A stretch of DNA of 52,850 nucleotides from the NCBI RefSeq assembly GCF_009764265.1, contig NZ_RWIR01000025.1:1-52850 (forward strand). Reading direction: 5' to 3'. The position numbers and the translations under genes are program-made. Under the pieces are notes generated by a model. It was not told the DNA's origin. It did no database searches and saw nothing but the letters and a program-made list of their open reading frames with translations. Shown here one piece after another: positions 25,593-36,347 of this stretch. Numbering within the stretch: the stretch's first letter is position 1; each line of letters opens with the position of its first letter. Source of the stretch: Pseudomonas sp. PB101. Lineage in GTDB: Bacteria > Pseudomonadota > Gammaproteobacteria > Pseudomonadales > Pseudomonadaceae.

Positions 25593-28439
25593 TTACAGGC
25601 TGGCAATCCGTGCATGCTGCTCGGCCAGCTTGCCCAGGGCCTGTTCGGCCTCGGCCAGTTTGGCGCGTTCTTTCTCGATGACTTCGGCTGGCGCCTTGTC
25701 AACGAAACCGGCGTTGGACAGCTTGCCGCCGACACGTTGCACTTCACCCTGAAGACGCTGGATTTCCTTGTCCAGACGCGCCAGTTCAGCGCCTTTGTCG
25801 ATCAGGCCGGCCATCGGCACCAGCACTTCCATCTCGCCGACCAGTGCGGTGGCGGACAGTGGCGCCTCTTCACCCGCAGCCAGAACAGTGATCGACTCGA
25901 GGCGTGCCAGTTTTTTCAGCAGGGCTTCGTTCTCGGTCAGACGACGCTGATCTTCAGCGCTGACGTTCTTCAGGAACAGCGGCAGCGGTTTGCCCGGGCC
26001 GATGTTCATTTCGCCACGGATGTTGCGAGTGCCGAGCATCAGGCCCTTGAGCCATTCGATGTCATCTTCGGCCGCCGGATCGATGCGCTCTTCATTGGCC
26101 ACCGGCCAAGGTTGCAGCATGATCGTCTTGCCTTCGATGCCGGCCAGCGGCGCGATGCGCTGCCAGATTTCTTCGGTGATGAACGGCATGAACGGATGCG
26201 CCAGGCGCAGGGCGACTTCCAGGACGCGCACCAGGGTGCGACGGGTGCCGCGCTGGCGTTCGACCGGTGCGTTTTCGTCCCACAGCACAGGCTTGGACAG
26301 TTCCAGGTACCAGTCGCAATACTGGTTCCAGATGAACTCGTACAGGGCTTGCGCGGCCAGGTCGAAACGGAACTGGTCGAGCTGGCGGGTCACTTCGGCT
26401 TCGGTGCGTTGCAGCTGCGAGATGATCCAGCGGTCAGCGAGGGAGAGCTCATAGGCTTCGCCGTTCTGGCCGCAGTCTTCGCCCTTGTCCAGCACGTAGC
26501 GCGCGGCGTTCCAGATCTTGTTGCAGAAGTTGCGATAGCCTTCGACGCGGCCCATGTCGAACTTGATGTCGCGACCGGTGGACGCCAGCGAGCAGAAGGT
26601 GAAGCGCAGGGCGTCGGTGCCGTAGCTGGCGATGCCTTCAGCGAATTCGTCGCGGGTCTGCTTCTCGATCTTCTTCGCCAGTTTCGGCTGCATCAGGCCC
26701 GAAGTGCGTTTCTGCACCAGTTCTTCGAGTTGGATGCCGTCGATGATGTCCAGCGGGTCCAGGACGTTGCCCTTGGACTTGGACATTTTCTGGCCCTGAC
26801 CGTCACGCACCAGGCCGTGCACGTACACGGTCTTGAACGGAACCTGCGGCGTGCCGTCTTCGTTTTTCACCAAATGCATGGTGAGCATGATCATCCGGGC
26901 AACCCAGAAGAAAATGATGTCGAAGCCGGTCACCAGCACGTCGGTGGAGTGGAATTTCTTCAGGAATTCGGTCTTTTCCGGCCAGCCGAGGGTGGAGAAC
27001 GTCCACAGGCCCGAGCTGAACCAAGTGTCGAGAACATCGTTGTCCTGCTGCAGAGCAACGTCCGGGCCGATGTTGTGCTTGGCGCGCACTTCGGCTTCGT
27101 CGCGACCGACGTAGACCTTGCCCGACTCGTCGTACCAGGCCGGAATCCGGTGGCCCCACCACAGCTGACGGCTGATGCACCAATCCTGGATGTCGCGCAT
27201 CCACGAGAAGTACATGTTTTCGTACTGTTTCGGCACGAACTGGATGCGACCGTCTTCAACGGCAGCAATCGCAGGCTCGGCCAATGGCTTGGTCGACACG
27301 TACCACTGGTCGGTCAGCCACGGTTCGATGATGGTGCCGGAGCGGTCGCCTTTCGGCACTTTCAGGGCGTGGTCGTCGACGCTGACCAACAGGCCGGCAG
27401 CGTCGAACGCGGCGACGATCTGCTTGCGCGCTTCGAAGCGGTCGAGACCGGCGTATTCGGCCGGGATCTTGCCGTCGATGGTTTCGTTCAGCGTGCCGTC
27501 GAGGTTGAACACCTGGCAGGCTGGCAGAACGGCTGCGTTCTTGTCGAAGATGTTCAGCAGCGGCAGGTTGTGACGCTTGCCGACTTCATAGTCGTTGAAG
27601 TCGTGGGCCGGGGTGATTTTCACGCAGCCGGTGCCGAATTCAGGGTCGCAGTAATCGTCGGCGATGATCGGGATGCGGCGGCCAACCAGTGGCAGCTCGA
27701 CAAATTTGCCGATCAGGGCTTTGTAGCGTTCATCGTTCGGGTTAACGGCCACGGCGGAGTCGCCGAGCATGGTTTCCGGGCGAGTGGTCGCGACGATCAG
27801 GAAATCGTTGCCTTCAGCGGTCTTGGCGCCGTCAGCCAGCGGGTATTTCAGGTTCCACAGGAAACCTTTCTCGTCGTGGTTCTCCACTTCGAGGTCGGAA
27901 ATCGCCGTGTGCAGCTTGGTGTCCCAGTTGACCAGGCGCTTGCCGCGGTAGATCAGGCCGTCTTCGTGCAGGCGGACGAAGGCTTCTTTAACGGCTTCCG
28001 AGAGGCCGTCGTCCATGGTGAAGCGCTCGCGGCTCCAGTCGACGGACGAGCCGAGGCGACGGATCTGACGGCTGATGTTGCCACCGGACTCATCTTTCCA
28101 TTCCCAGACTTTCTCGAGGAATTTCTCGCGGCCCAGGTCGTGGCGGCTCTGGCCCTTGGCTTCGAGCTGGCGCTCTACCAGCATCTGCGTGGCGATACCG
28201 GCGTGGTCGGTGCCCGGCTGCCACAGGGTGTTGCGACCCTGCATGCGGCGGAAACGGATCAGGGCGTCCATGATCGCGTTGTTGAAGCCGTGACCCATGT
28301 GCAGGCTGCCGGTGACGTTCGGCGGCGGGATCATGATGGTGTAGGACTCGCCCGCGCCTTGCGGGGCGAAGTAATTCTCTGACTCCCAGGTGTTGTACCA
28401 GGAAGTTTCAATGGCGTGCGGCTGGTAGGTCTTATCCAT
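25593..28439 (-). CDS. valS: Valyl-tRNA synthetase
   Basis: Class Ia aminoacyl-tRNA synthetase charging tRNA-Val, 948 aa, normal for the family. The HIGH-type signature is in [16 protein letters not shown] near residue 40, the editing (CP1) domain follows with the [18 protein letters not shown] motif near 220, and KMSKSKGN is near 555. The anticodon-binding domain and a C-terminal coiled coil ([20 protein letters not shown] to the end) complete it. It has an independent strong terminator. In many pseudomonads holC and pepA precede valS; here a REP pair and an MHS transporter lie upstream instead, so the local order differs from P. aeruginosa. Confidence 0.96.
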   Translation of the reverse strand: MDKTYQPHAIETSWYNTWESENYFAPQGAGESYTIMIPPPNVTGSLHMGHGFNNAIMDALIRFRRMQGRNTLWQPGTDHAGIATQMLVERQLEAKGQSRHDLGREKFLEKVWEWKDESGGNISRQIRRLGSSVDWSRERFTMDDGLSEAVKEAFVRLHEDGLIYRGKRLVNWDTKLHTAISDLEVENHDEKGFLWNLKYPLADGAKTAEGNDFLIVATTRPETMLGDSAVAVNPNDERYKALIGKFVELPLVGRRIPIIADDYCDPEFGTGCVKITPAHDFNDYEVGKRHNLPLLNIFDKNAAVLPACQVFNLDGTLNETIDGKIPAEYAGLDRFEARKQIVAAFDAAGLLVSVDDHALKVPKGDRSGTIIEPWLTDQWYVSTKPLAEPAIAAVEDGRIQFVPKQYENMYFSWMRDIQDWCISRQLWWGHRIPAWYDESGKVYVGRDEAEVRAKHNIGPDVALQQDNDVLDTWFSSGLWTFSTLGWPEKTEFLKKFHSTDVLVTGFDIIFFWVARMIMLTMHLVKNEDGTPQVPFKTVYVHGLVRDGQGQKMSKSKGNVLDPLDIIDGIQLEELVQKRTSGLMQPKLAKKIEKQTRDEFAEGIASYGTDALRFTFCSLASTGRDIKFDMGRVEGYRNFCNKIWNAARYVLDKGEDCGQNGEAYELSLADRWIISQLQRTEAEVTRQLDQFRFDLAAQALYEFIWNQYCDWYLELSKPVLWDENAPVERQRGTRRTLVRVLEVALRLAHPFMPFITEEIWQRIAPLAGIEGKTIMLQPWPVANEERIDPAAEDDIEWLKGLMLGTRNIRGEMNIGPGKPLPLFLKNVSAEDQRRLTENEALLKKLARLESITVLAAGEEAPLSATALVGEMEVLVPMAGLIDKGAELARLDKEIQRLQGEVQRVGGKLSNAGFVDKAPAEVIEKERAKLAEAEQALGKLAEQHARIASL

Positions 28440-28570
28440 GCGCGGCGGGACCCTATTGGCATTTATTCAGGAAAAGCCGGGAAGTATAGCGGGGATGAGC
28501 CGATGCGCGTAGAGCGAGGTGACAATGGGTGGGGGAAAGTTGTGGTTGGTGTTTTGTCAGAGAGGGCCCC

Positions 28571-28661
28571 ATCGCTGGCAAGCCAGCTCCCACATTGTTG
28601 GTGTCGATCACAAAAATGTAGTGCGACACTAATCCTGTGGGAGCGTGGCTTGCCCGCGATG
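28571..28661. repeat. Hybrid REP doublet (two subtypes, one arm with insertion)
   Basis: The left arm is the GCTGGC subtype, whereas the right arm, TGTGGGAGCGTGGCTTGCCC followed by GCGATGG, belongs to the GCGGGC subtype with one extra base. GTGTCG/CGACAC in the spacer extends the pairing. It lies between valS and the MHS gene. Confidence 0.8.
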
Positions 28662-28669
28662 GCGGTCTA

Positions 28670-29986
28670 TCAATCGATGCGATTCAAATCGTTATGCCGC
28701 GTTTCCTTCAGGCACAGCACCGCAATCAAACTCAGCACCGCCGCCCCCGACACATACCCGCCGACATAACTCAAACCACCCATCGCCACCAGTTTCTGCG
28801 CGAAGAACGGCGCTGCGGAAGCACCGACAATCCCGCCCAGGTTGTAGGCCGCCGAGGCGCCGGTATAACGAACGTGAGTGGGAAACAGTTCCGGCAGCAG
28901 CGCACCCATCGGCGCAAACGTCACACCCATCAGAAACAGTTCGATGCACAGGAACAACGCCACGCCCCAGGTCGAGCCCTGGGTCAGCAGCGGCTCCATG
29001 AGGAAACCGGACAGGACCGCCAGCACGCCACCGATGATCAGCACCGGTTTGCGCCCGTAACGGTCGCTGGCCCAGGCCGACAGCGGGGTCGCGGCGGCCA
29101 TGAACAGTACGGCGAAACACAGCAGGCCGAGGAAGGTTTCGCGGCTGTAGCCGAGCGTCGCCACCCCGTAACTCAGGGAAAACACGGTGGAGATGTAAAA
29201 CAGCGCGTAGCACACGACCATCGCGCCGGCGCCCAGCAATACGGGCATCCAGTATTGACCGAACAGTTCAAACAGCGGGATCTTCACTCGTTCCTGCCGT
29301 GCCACGGCATTGGCGAACACCGGCGTTTCATGCAGCTTGAGGCGCACGTACAGGCCGACCATCACCAGCGCGGCGCTGAGCAGGAACGGAATACGCCAGC
29401 CCCATGAGCGGAACTGTTCATCGTCCAGGACCAGGGCCAGTGTCAGGAACAGGCCATTGGCCGCCAGAAAGCCAATGGATGGACCCAGTTGCGGGAACAT
29501 GCCGAACCACGCGCGTTTGCCTTTTGGCGCGTTCTCCGTGGCCAGCAATGCCGCACCGCCCCATTCGCCGCCCAGCCCCAGGCCCTGGCCGAAGCGCAGG
29601 ACGCACAGCAGGATCGGTGCCCAGGCGCCAATACTGTCATAACCGGGCAGCACGCCGATCAGCGTGGTGCACACGCCCATCAGCAGCAGCGAAGCGACCA
29701 GGGTCGACTTGCGGCCGATACGGTCGCCGAAGTGACCGAAAAGTGCCGAACCCAAGGGGCGCGCAAGGAAGGCGATGCCGAACGTGAGAAACGCCGAAAG
29801 CATCTGGGCGGTGCCGGATGTCTGGGGAAAGAACACCGGGCCGATCACCAGCGCGGCGGCGGTGGCATAGACATAGAAATCGTAGAACTCGATGGCGGTG
29901 CCGATGAAGCTCGCGGTGGCCACGCGGGTGGCGGAGTTCGTCGGTTGCGCCGGTGTGGCGTCGTTGTAGGTCGTGCTGGTCGTCAT
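28670..29986 (-). CDS. MFS transporter, metabolite:H+ symporter (MHS) family
   Basis: Twelve-segment inner-membrane symporter, 438 aa. The first segment carries the family start ASFIGTAIEFYDFYVYATAA, loop 2-3 has FGHFGDRIGRKST, and the segment-4/5 region has RFGQGLGLGGEWGGAALLATENAP, all hallmarks of the MHS group (ShiA, KgtP, ProP relatives). A second GRKPV motif follows in the C-terminal half. The substrate cannot be told; carboxylates or osmolytes are usual for the family. The stop is within ten bases of a REP arm. No regulator is adjacent, and the 261-base gap upstream shows nothing I recognise. Confidence 0.85.
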   Translation of the reverse strand: MTTSTTYNDATPAQPTNSATRVATASFIGTAIEFYDFYVYATAAALVIGPVFFPQTSGTAQMLSAFLTFGIAFLARPLGSALFGHFGDRIGRKSTLVASLLLMGVCTTLIGVLPGYDSIGAWAPILLCVLRFGQGLGLGGEWGGAALLATENAPKGKRAWFGMFPQLGPSIGFLAANGLFLTLALVLDDEQFRSWGWRIPFLLSAALVMVGLYVRLKLHETPVFANAVARQERVKIPLFELFGQYWMPVLLGAGAMVVCYALFYISTVFSLSYGVATLGYSRETFLGLLCFAVLFMAAATPLSAWASDRYGRKPVLIIGGVLAVLSGFLMEPLLTQGSTWGVALFLCIELFLMGVTFAPMGALLPELFPTHVRYTGASAAYNLGGIVGASAAPFFAQKLVAMGGLSYVGGYVSGAAVLSLIAVLCLKETRHNDLNRID

Positions 29987-30247
29987 GCGGTGATCCCTGA
30001 CAGTTTTGTGCTCCGGTGGAGCGAATTATTATGGTCGAGAACCCAGGGATGTGGGTGAGGGCGCGGTCGCTGTTTCAGGTAGGAACAGGCGTCGGTTTTT
30101 TGCAGTTCTTGTCGATGGTCGGGCCGGAAGCTGCGAGGTGCGGGGTAAGCACGGGGCCGGCGAGGCTTGGGTAAGCGATTCGATTATAGGAAGGTGGCTA
30201 ACGATCGAACAAGTGGCTTGAGTGACCACAAAAGACTTGCCCGATAG

Positions 30248-31480
30248 TCAGATAACCACAGGCATCGAACTGGTCTGCCAGATCAGGACCCGCGTGACAC
30301 GGTTGTCCTCGGTCTCGAGGATTTCCAGGCGATAGCGACCGATCTTCAGGCACACCGCGCTGTCGGGAATGGTTTCCAGCGCCTCGGTGACCAGGCCGTT
30401 CAGGGTTTTCGGGCCGTCGCTGGGCAGGTGCCAGCCAAGGCTTTTGTTCAGCTCGCGGATGGACGCGGCGCCGTCGATCACCAAGCGTCCGTCGGCTTGC
30501 GGATGGATATGCGGGTTGTCCAGACTGTGCTGGCTTTCGAACTCGCCGACGATTTCTTCGAGAATGTCTTCCAGGGTGACGATGCCAAGCACTTCGCCGT
30601 ACTCATCGACCACCATGCCCAGGCGTCGCTGCTGCTTGTGGAAGTTGAGCAGCTGCAGCTGCAGCGGGGTGCTTTCCGGCACGAAGTACGGCTCGTGACT
30701 GGCCGCCAGCAACGCTTCCCTGGTCAGGCTCGCGTCGGGCAGCAAGTGCAGGATGTGCCGGGTGTTGAGGACGGCTTCGACCTGGTTGATATCACTGTGG
30801 AACACCGGCAGGCGCGTGCGTTTGTTGTGGCGCAATTGCTCGATGATTTCTTCGATGGAGTCATCGAGGTTGATGCCGTCCACATCACTGCGCGGTACCA
30901 GGATGTCATTGACCGTGATGTTGTCCAGCGCGTGGATGCCTGGCAGCGGGTGAGGGCGGCTGACGGTTTCCGGCGTGTCCTGGCGTTCCGTCAGCGTTTC
31001 GTCCTCGCTTCGTTGCACCACTTTGGCTTTGCGGGCGAATGGTCGCGTCAGCACCTGACTGATGCTGTTGAGCAGCCATGCCGCGGGATAGATGATTGTC
31101 AGCGGTACGCGCAACAGATTGTTGCCCTGGGCCAGGATCGCATCCGGATAGCGCGTGGCCAGCGCTCGTGGCAAGTAATCGGAAAACACCAGCAACATGG
31201 CGCCCGCCCCAAGGCAGGCGACCCAGGGGCCGTTCTCGGCCCAGGTGAAAATGGCCAGCAACGTACTGATGACCACCGCGAGTGCACGGCAGAGGGTGTT
31301 GCAGAAAATCAGGCTCGCCAGGGGGAAGCTGAGTTTTGCCACCGGCTTGTCGCTGGACCGCGTTGCGGTGCGTTGGGCCAGTAAATGCTGGTGCGCCGCT
31401 TCGATGGCGGTAAACAGCCCCGACCATAAGATCAGCAGGGTCACTACTGCGAGCATCGGCCCTATGGGCAAGTCGTCCAT
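30248..31480 (-). CDS. CNNM/CorC-type membrane protein with CBS pair
   Basis: Membrane protein of the CNNM (DUF21) family, 410 aa. Residues 1-180 contain four hydrophobic segments (first MLAVVTLLILWSGLFTAIEAA), followed by a CBS pair at about 195-320 (ILVPRSDVDGINLDDSIEEI and GMVVDEYGEVLGIVTLEDILEEIVGEF) and a C-terminal CorC/HlyC transporter-associated domain. Such proteins are linked to magnesium or cobalt efflux; older annotations call them haemolysins. It ends a minus-strand pair with the CcsA-like gene 12 bases upstream, so the two are cotranscribed. Confidence 0.83.
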   Translation of the reverse strand: MDDLPIGPMLAVVTLLILWSGLFTAIEAAHQHLLAQRTATRSSDKPVAKLSFPLASLIFCNTLCRALAVVISTLLAIFTWAENGPWVACLGAGAMLLVFSDYLPRALATRYPDAILAQGNNLLRVPLTIIYPAAWLLNSISQVLTRPFARKAKVVQRSEDETLTERQDTPETVSRPHPLPGIHALDNITVNDILVPRSDVDGINLDDSIEEIIEQLRHNKRTRLPVFHSDINQVEAVLNTRHILHLLPDASLTREALLAASHEPYFVPESTPLQLQLLNFHKQQRRLGMVVDEYGEVLGIVTLEDILEEIVGEFESQHSLDNPHIHPQADGRLVIDGAASIRELNKSLGWHLPSDGPKTLNGLVTEALETIPDSAVCLKIGRYRLEILETEDNRVTRVLIWQTSSMPVVI

Positions 31481-31492
31481 TAATGCCGCCCG

Positions 31493-32305
31493 TCAGATAT
31501 GCAGGATGTATTCACGAACCAGTTTGCTGCCGAAATACGCCAGCATCAGCAGGCAAAAACCGGCCAGGGTCCAGCGAATGGCTTTGTGCCCGCGCCAGCC
31601 GAGGCGATTGCGCCCCCACAGCAGCACGCTGAAAACGAGCCAGGCCAGGCAGGCCAGCAGGGTTTTGTGCACCAGATGCTGGGCGAACAGGTTTTCTACG
31701 AACAGCCAGCCGGAAATCAGCGACAGCGACAACAACGTCCAGCCGGCCCAGAGAAAGCCGAACAGCAGGCTTTCCATGGTTTGCAGCGGCGGGAAGTTCT
31801 TGATCAGGCCGGAGGGGTGCTTGTGCTTGAGCTGGTGGTCTTGAACCAGTAGCAGCAAAGCCTGGAACACCGCGATGGTGAACATGCCGTAGGCCAGAAT
31901 CGAAAGCAGGATGTGGGCGAGGATGCCCGGCTCCTCATCGATGACCTGCACCGTACCGGCCGGCGCGAAATGCGCCAGCAACACAGTCAGGGCCCCAAGC
32001 GGGAACAGCAGGACCAGCAGGTTCTCCACCGGAATCCGCGAGCAGGCCAGCAGGGTCAATGCAATGACCGCCACGGCAATCAGGCTGGCGGCATTGAAGA
32101 AATCCAGGCCCAGGCCGATCGGGGTCAGCAGGTGGCTGAGCAGGCTGGCGCTGTGGGTCAATACGGCGAACACGCCAAGTATGACCAGCAGGCGCTTGTT
32201 GATCTTGGCGCCGGAAGCCAGGCGAGTGCCCTGGTAAAAGGTCGCAGCGGCATACAAGCAGGCGGCGGCGAGGGTGGTAAGCAAGCTGGGTGACAAGGGG
32301 AGCAT
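31493..32305 (-). CDS. CcsA-like cytochrome c assembly family protein (YpjD)
   Basis: Integral membrane protein, 270 aa, with eight predicted hydrophobic segments. The start at 32305 is supported by AGGA before ATG; the frame is open to 32479 but without a site and into the ffh promoter. The CcsA/CcmC-type domain is recognisable by EEPGILAHILLSILAYGMFTIAVFQ with a histidine in the segment and by the tail HLVHKTLLACLAWLVFSVLLWGRNRLGWRGHKAIRWT, which supplies further histidines. The family includes haem-handling proteins, but the role of this YpjD subgroup is not established. It is divergent from ffh, an arrangement common in gamma-proteobacteria, and leads the CorC-type gene. Confidence 0.8.
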   Translation of the reverse strand: MLPLSPSLLTTLAAACLYAAATFYQGTRLASGAKINKRLLVILGVFAVLTHSASLLSHLLTPIGLGLDFFNAASLIAVAVIALTLLACSRIPVENLLVLLFPLGALTVLLAHFAPAGTVQVIDEEPGILAHILLSILAYGMFTIAVFQALLLLVQDHQLKHKHPSGLIKNFPPLQTMESLLFGFLWAGWTLLSLSLISGWLFVENLFAQHLVHKTLLACLAWLVFSVLLWGRNRLGWRGHKAIRWTLAGFCLLMLAYFGSKLVREYILHI

Positions 32306-32412
32306 AAATCCTGTTAGGCAAGCCCGAAAGTCGCTGAGTTTGGCATAGAACCCCTGCCGCACGAAAGACCGCACAACCCGACAGCGAGGTGTCCGCCGGC
32401 CACAGTCTTCGC

Positions 32413-32418
32413 TATAAT
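32413..32418 (+). promoter_or_regulatory. Perfect TATAAT upstream of ffh
   Basis: A consensus -10 hexamer lies 98 bases before the ffh ATG. The sequence 17 bases upstream (TGTCCG) is a poor -35 element, so this is a possible but not sure promoter. Confidence 0.35.
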
Positions 32419-32515
32419 CCGCGACCTGCCCACGCCGCAGGCTCGCCGAGCACACGTTTAGTCCGGTCCGGGCCGCCATTATCCCGGTCTACACAGGGCC
32501 TGAAAGGATCGCGCA

Positions 32516-33892
<1,377 letters not shown>

Positions 33893-33899
33893 AGTATTT

Positions 33900-34142
33900 G
33901 CGCCGACTGTCAGGTCGGCGCTGCCCCACACGGACGTGGGATACACAGCAAACCCGCACTTGGCGGGAGCTGACCGGCCGTTTTCAACGACGGCTCTATA
34001 GCAAATCTGCATGGCGGCCGATAGACCGCCGGAAAAAGTCATTTGCAAAAGTCCGGATATTCCTTAGAATATGCGGCCTTTCGGGCACCCATGCCCGCTG
34101 TGCCTTTAGATTTGCAGCACCGACTACAGGAACGATGTTCAC
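33900..34142 (+). promoter_or_regulatory. ffh-rpsP gap: hairpins and rpsP promoter
   Basis: Directly after the ffh stop is a perfect hairpin GCGCCGAC/GTCGGCGC (33900-33921) and then CCCAC/GTGGG (33925-33940), neither followed by a T-run. A good sigma-70 promoter for the ribosomal operon is TTGCAA (34043-34048), 16 bases, TAGAAT (34065-34070). Transcription would begin near 34077, leaving about 65 bases of leader. Confidence 0.6.
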
Positions 34143-34394
34143 ATGCTAACAATCCGTCTTGCCCTTGGCGGCTCCAAAAAGCGCCCGTTTTACCACTTGA
34201 CCGTAACCGACAGCCGCAACCCGCGCGACGGTTCGCACAAGGAACAGGTTGGCTACTTCAACCCTGTTGCCCGTGGTCAGGAAGTTCGTCTGTCCGTGAA
34301 CCAAGAGCGCGTAGCCTACTGGCTGAGCGTTGGTGCACAACCTTCTGAGCGCGTTGCTCAGTTGTTGAAGGAATCTGCCAAGGCTGCGGCCTGA
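34143..34394 (+). CDS. rpsP: 30S ribosomal protein bS16
   Basis: Ribosomal protein S16 of the small subunit, 83 aa, a usual length. It begins [23 protein letters not shown] and has the conserved [22 protein letters not shown] block. First gene of the rpsP-rimM-trmD-rplS operon, with its own promoter upstream. The order is the classic one for gamma-proteobacteria, and the next gene, rimM, begins five bases after the stop. S16 is needed for 30S assembly, in which RimM also takes part, explaining the linkage. Confidence 0.96.
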   Translation: MLTIRLALGGSKKRPFYHLTVTDSRNPRDGSHKEQVGYFNPVARGQEVRLSVNQERVAYWLSVGAQPSERVAQLLKESAKAAA

Positions 34395-34399
34395 GCAAT

Positions 34400-34936
34400 A
34401 TGAACGCGACGCCAGCCATTGCTGATGATTTGATCGTTATCGGCAAGATTTATTCTGTTCACGGCGTTCGCGGCGAAGTGAAGGTGTATTCCTTTACTGA
34501 TCCGATCAAGAACCTGCTGGATTACAAAACCTGGACGCTCAAGCGTGACGGCAATGTAAAGCAGGTAGAGCTGGTCAGCGGACGCGGGAACGACAAGTTC
34601 CTGGTCGCAAAGCTCAAGGGTCTCGATGATCGCGAAGAAGCTCGTCTTCTGGCCGGTTATGAAATCTGCGTGCCGCGCAACCTGTTCCCTGAACTCACCG
34701 ACGGCGAGTACTACTGGTACCAGCTGGAAGGTCTCAAGGTCATCGACACCCTCGGGCAACTGTTCGGGAAGATCGATCACCTGCTGGAGACCGGCTCGAA
34801 TGATGTAATGGTGGTCAAGCCTTGCGCTGGCAGCCTGGATGATCGCGAACGCCTGTTGCCCTATACCGAGCAATGCGTGTTGGCCGTCGACCTGGCAGCG
34901 GGCGAGATGAAGGTGGATTGGGACGCGGATTTCTAA
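34400..34936 (+). CDS. rimM: Ribosome maturation factor RimM
   Basis: 16S rRNA processing and 30S maturation factor, 178 aa. The N-terminal RimM domain ([24 protein letters not shown], about residues 10-95) is followed by a PRC-barrel at about 100-175 ([32 protein letters not shown]). Length is normal. The ribosome site is weak and lies in the end of rpsP, five bases away, consistent with translational coupling. The gene ends three bases before the GTG of trmD. RimM binds S19 on the assembling small subunit. Confidence 0.94.
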   Translation: MNATPAIADDLIVIGKIYSVHGVRGEVKVYSFTDPIKNLLDYKTWTLKRDGNVKQVELVSGRGNDKFLVAKLKGLDDREEARLLAGYEICVPRNLFPELTDGEYYWYQLEGLKVIDTLGQLFGKIDHLLETGSNDVMVVKPCAGSLDDRERLLPYTEQCVLAVDLAAGEMKVDWDADF

Positions 34937-34938
34937 GC

Positions 34939-35691
34939 GTGGCTAACTTGCGCGTAGAAGTGATCAGTCTGTTTCCCGAGATGTTCTCTGCCATCAGCGA
35001 GTACGGCATCACCAGTCGTGCGGTGAAACAGGGGCTCTTGCAGCTCACCTGTTGGAATCCGCGAGACTACACGACGGATCGACATCACACTGTGGACGAT
35101 CGCCCGTTTGGCGGTGGTCCGGGCATGGTGATGAAGATCAAGCCCCTGGAAGATGCTCTGGTTCAGGCCAAGGCAGCAGCCGGGGAGGCGGCGAAGGTAA
35201 TTTACCTGTCGCCCCAAGGCCGCCAGCTGACTCAGTCGGCGGTACGCGAGTTGGCGAATCTGGATGCATTGATCCTGATTGCCGGCCGCTATGAAGGCAT
35301 TGACGAGCGTTTTATTGATGCTCATGTCGATGAAGAGTGGTCGATTGGCGACTATGTACTGTCTGGCGGCGAGCTGCCGGCGATGGTCCTGATCGATGCG
35401 GTTACACGACTGCTGCCTGGAGCTTTAGGGCATGCGGACTCCGCCGAGGAAGATTCCTTTACGGATGGTTTGCTGGATTGCCCGCACTACACCCGACCGG
35501 AGGTGTATGCGGATCAGCGTGTTCCCGACGTATTGCTAAGTGGCAATCACGCGCACATCCGGCGTTGGCGTTTACAGCAGTCCCTTGGTCGGACCTTTGA
35601 ACGACGCGCCGATCTTCTGGAAAGCCGCTCGCTTTCTGGAGAAGAGAAGAAGCTGCTCGAGGAATACATCCGCGAGCGGGACGATAGTTAA
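34939..35691 (+). CDS. trmD: tRNA (guanine-37-N1)-methyltransferase TrmD
   Basis: SPOUT-family methyltransferase making m1G37 in tRNA, 250 aa. I took the GTG at 34939 as start, right after rimM, because the protein then begins [22 protein letters not shown] as in relatives; a longer open frame upstream lies inside rimM. The trefoil-knot SAM site shows [17 protein letters not shown] and [15 protein letters not shown], then [23 protein letters not shown], and the C-terminal domain has the [22 protein letters not shown] block with catalytic Asp/Arg residues. All are intact. Forty-five bases separate it from rplS. Confidence 0.96.
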   Translation: MANLRVEVISLFPEMFSAISEYGITSRAVKQGLLQLTCWNPRDYTTDRHHTVDDRPFGGGPGMVMKIKPLEDALVQAKAAAGEAAKVIYLSPQGRQLTQSAVRELANLDALILIAGRYEGIDERFIDAHVDEEWSIGDYVLSGGELPAMVLIDAVTRLLPGALGHADSAEEDSFTDGLLDCPHYTRPEVYADQRVPDVLLSGNHAHIRRWRLQQSLGRTFERRADLLESRSLSGEEKKLLEEYIRERDDS

Positions 35692-35736
35692 CAACGTATC
35701 GATGGTAGATCCGACGATTTACCTTAGGAGCACAGC

Positions 35737-36087
35737 ATGACTAACAAAATCATCCTTGCACTCGAAGCAGAGCAGATGACCAAAGAGATCCCTACCTTTG
35801 CCCCGGGCGACACCATTGTCGTTCAGGTGAAAGTGAAGGAAGGCGACCGTTCGCGTCTGCAAGCGTTCGAAGGTGTTGTTATCGCCAAGCGTAACCGCGG
35901 CGTAAACAGTGCATTCACCGTTCGTAAAATCTCCAACGGTGTTGGCGTAGAGCGTACTTTCCAGACCTACTCCCCGCAAATCGACAGCATGGCTGTTAAA
36001 CGTCGCGGTGACGTACGTAAAGCCAAGCTGTACTACCTGCGTGACCTGTCGGGTAAAGCAGCTCGCATCAAGGAAAAACTGGCTTAA
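35737..36087 (+). CDS. rplS: 50S ribosomal protein bL19
   Basis: Large-subunit ribosomal protein L19, 116 aa, located at the 30S-50S interface. It shows [44 protein letters not shown] and [18 protein letters not shown], conserved across bacteria. A GGAG ribosome site precedes the ATG. Last gene of the rpsP operon and followed by a strong terminator; codon choice is of the highly expressed type. Confidence 0.96.
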
Positions 36088-36103
36088 GTCCAGCTTCCGA
36101 TGC

Positions 36104-36132
36104 AAAAAAAGCAGCCTGCGGGCTGCTTTTTT
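36104..36132 (+). terminator. rplS terminator
   Basis: AAAAAAAGCAGCC-TGCG-GGCTGCTTTTTT, a strong intrinsic terminator 16 bases after the stop codon of rplS, ending the ribosomal operon. Confidence 0.93.
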
Positions 36133-36173
36133 GTTGCCTGCGATTTGATGATGGCCAGGGTCTGCGCGAAACC

Positions 36174-36275
36174 CTGTAGGAGCGAGCCTGCTCGCGAAGG
36201 ACGTCAACGATAACGCGCCCTTTCTGGATGAGCGCGTTATCCATACGTTTTTCGCGAGCAGGCTCGCTCCCACAG
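36174..36275. repeat. REP doublet (GCGAGC arms) with palindromic spacer
   Basis: Inverted pair of GGAGCGAGCCTGCTCGCGAA-type arms. The spacer contains a perfect 10-bp inverted repeat GATAACGCGC/GCGCGTTATC, so the whole 100 bases could fold as one long hairpin. It follows the rplS terminator. Confidence 0.87.
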
Positions 36276-36318
36276 TGGATCTTCAGTGGGCGCAATATTT
36301 GTGAGCACTAAAGGTCAT

Positions 36319-36345
36319 TGTGGGAGCGAGCTTGCTCGCGATGGG
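36319..36345. repeat. Single REP sequence (GCGAGC subtype)
   Basis: A lone TGTGGGAGCGAGCTTGCTCG-type element, 44 bases after the preceding doublet and directly next to the stop of the antiporter gene. Confidence 0.83.
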
Positions 36346-36347
36346 GT

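Noticed and set aside
25587..28382. A 931-codon open frame on the plus strand across valS
   Set aside because: It is an antisense shadow: the minus strand encodes a complete valyl-tRNA synthetase with all motifs, and GC-rich third positions keep the opposite frame open. The same applies to long frames opposite dauA, rhlB, aapQ, the usher, ffh, hom, thrC and recJ.
30006..30221. Short open frame between the MHS and CorC-type genes
   Set aside because: No ribosome site, and the predicted peptide has no recognisable features; treated as plain intergenic DNA.
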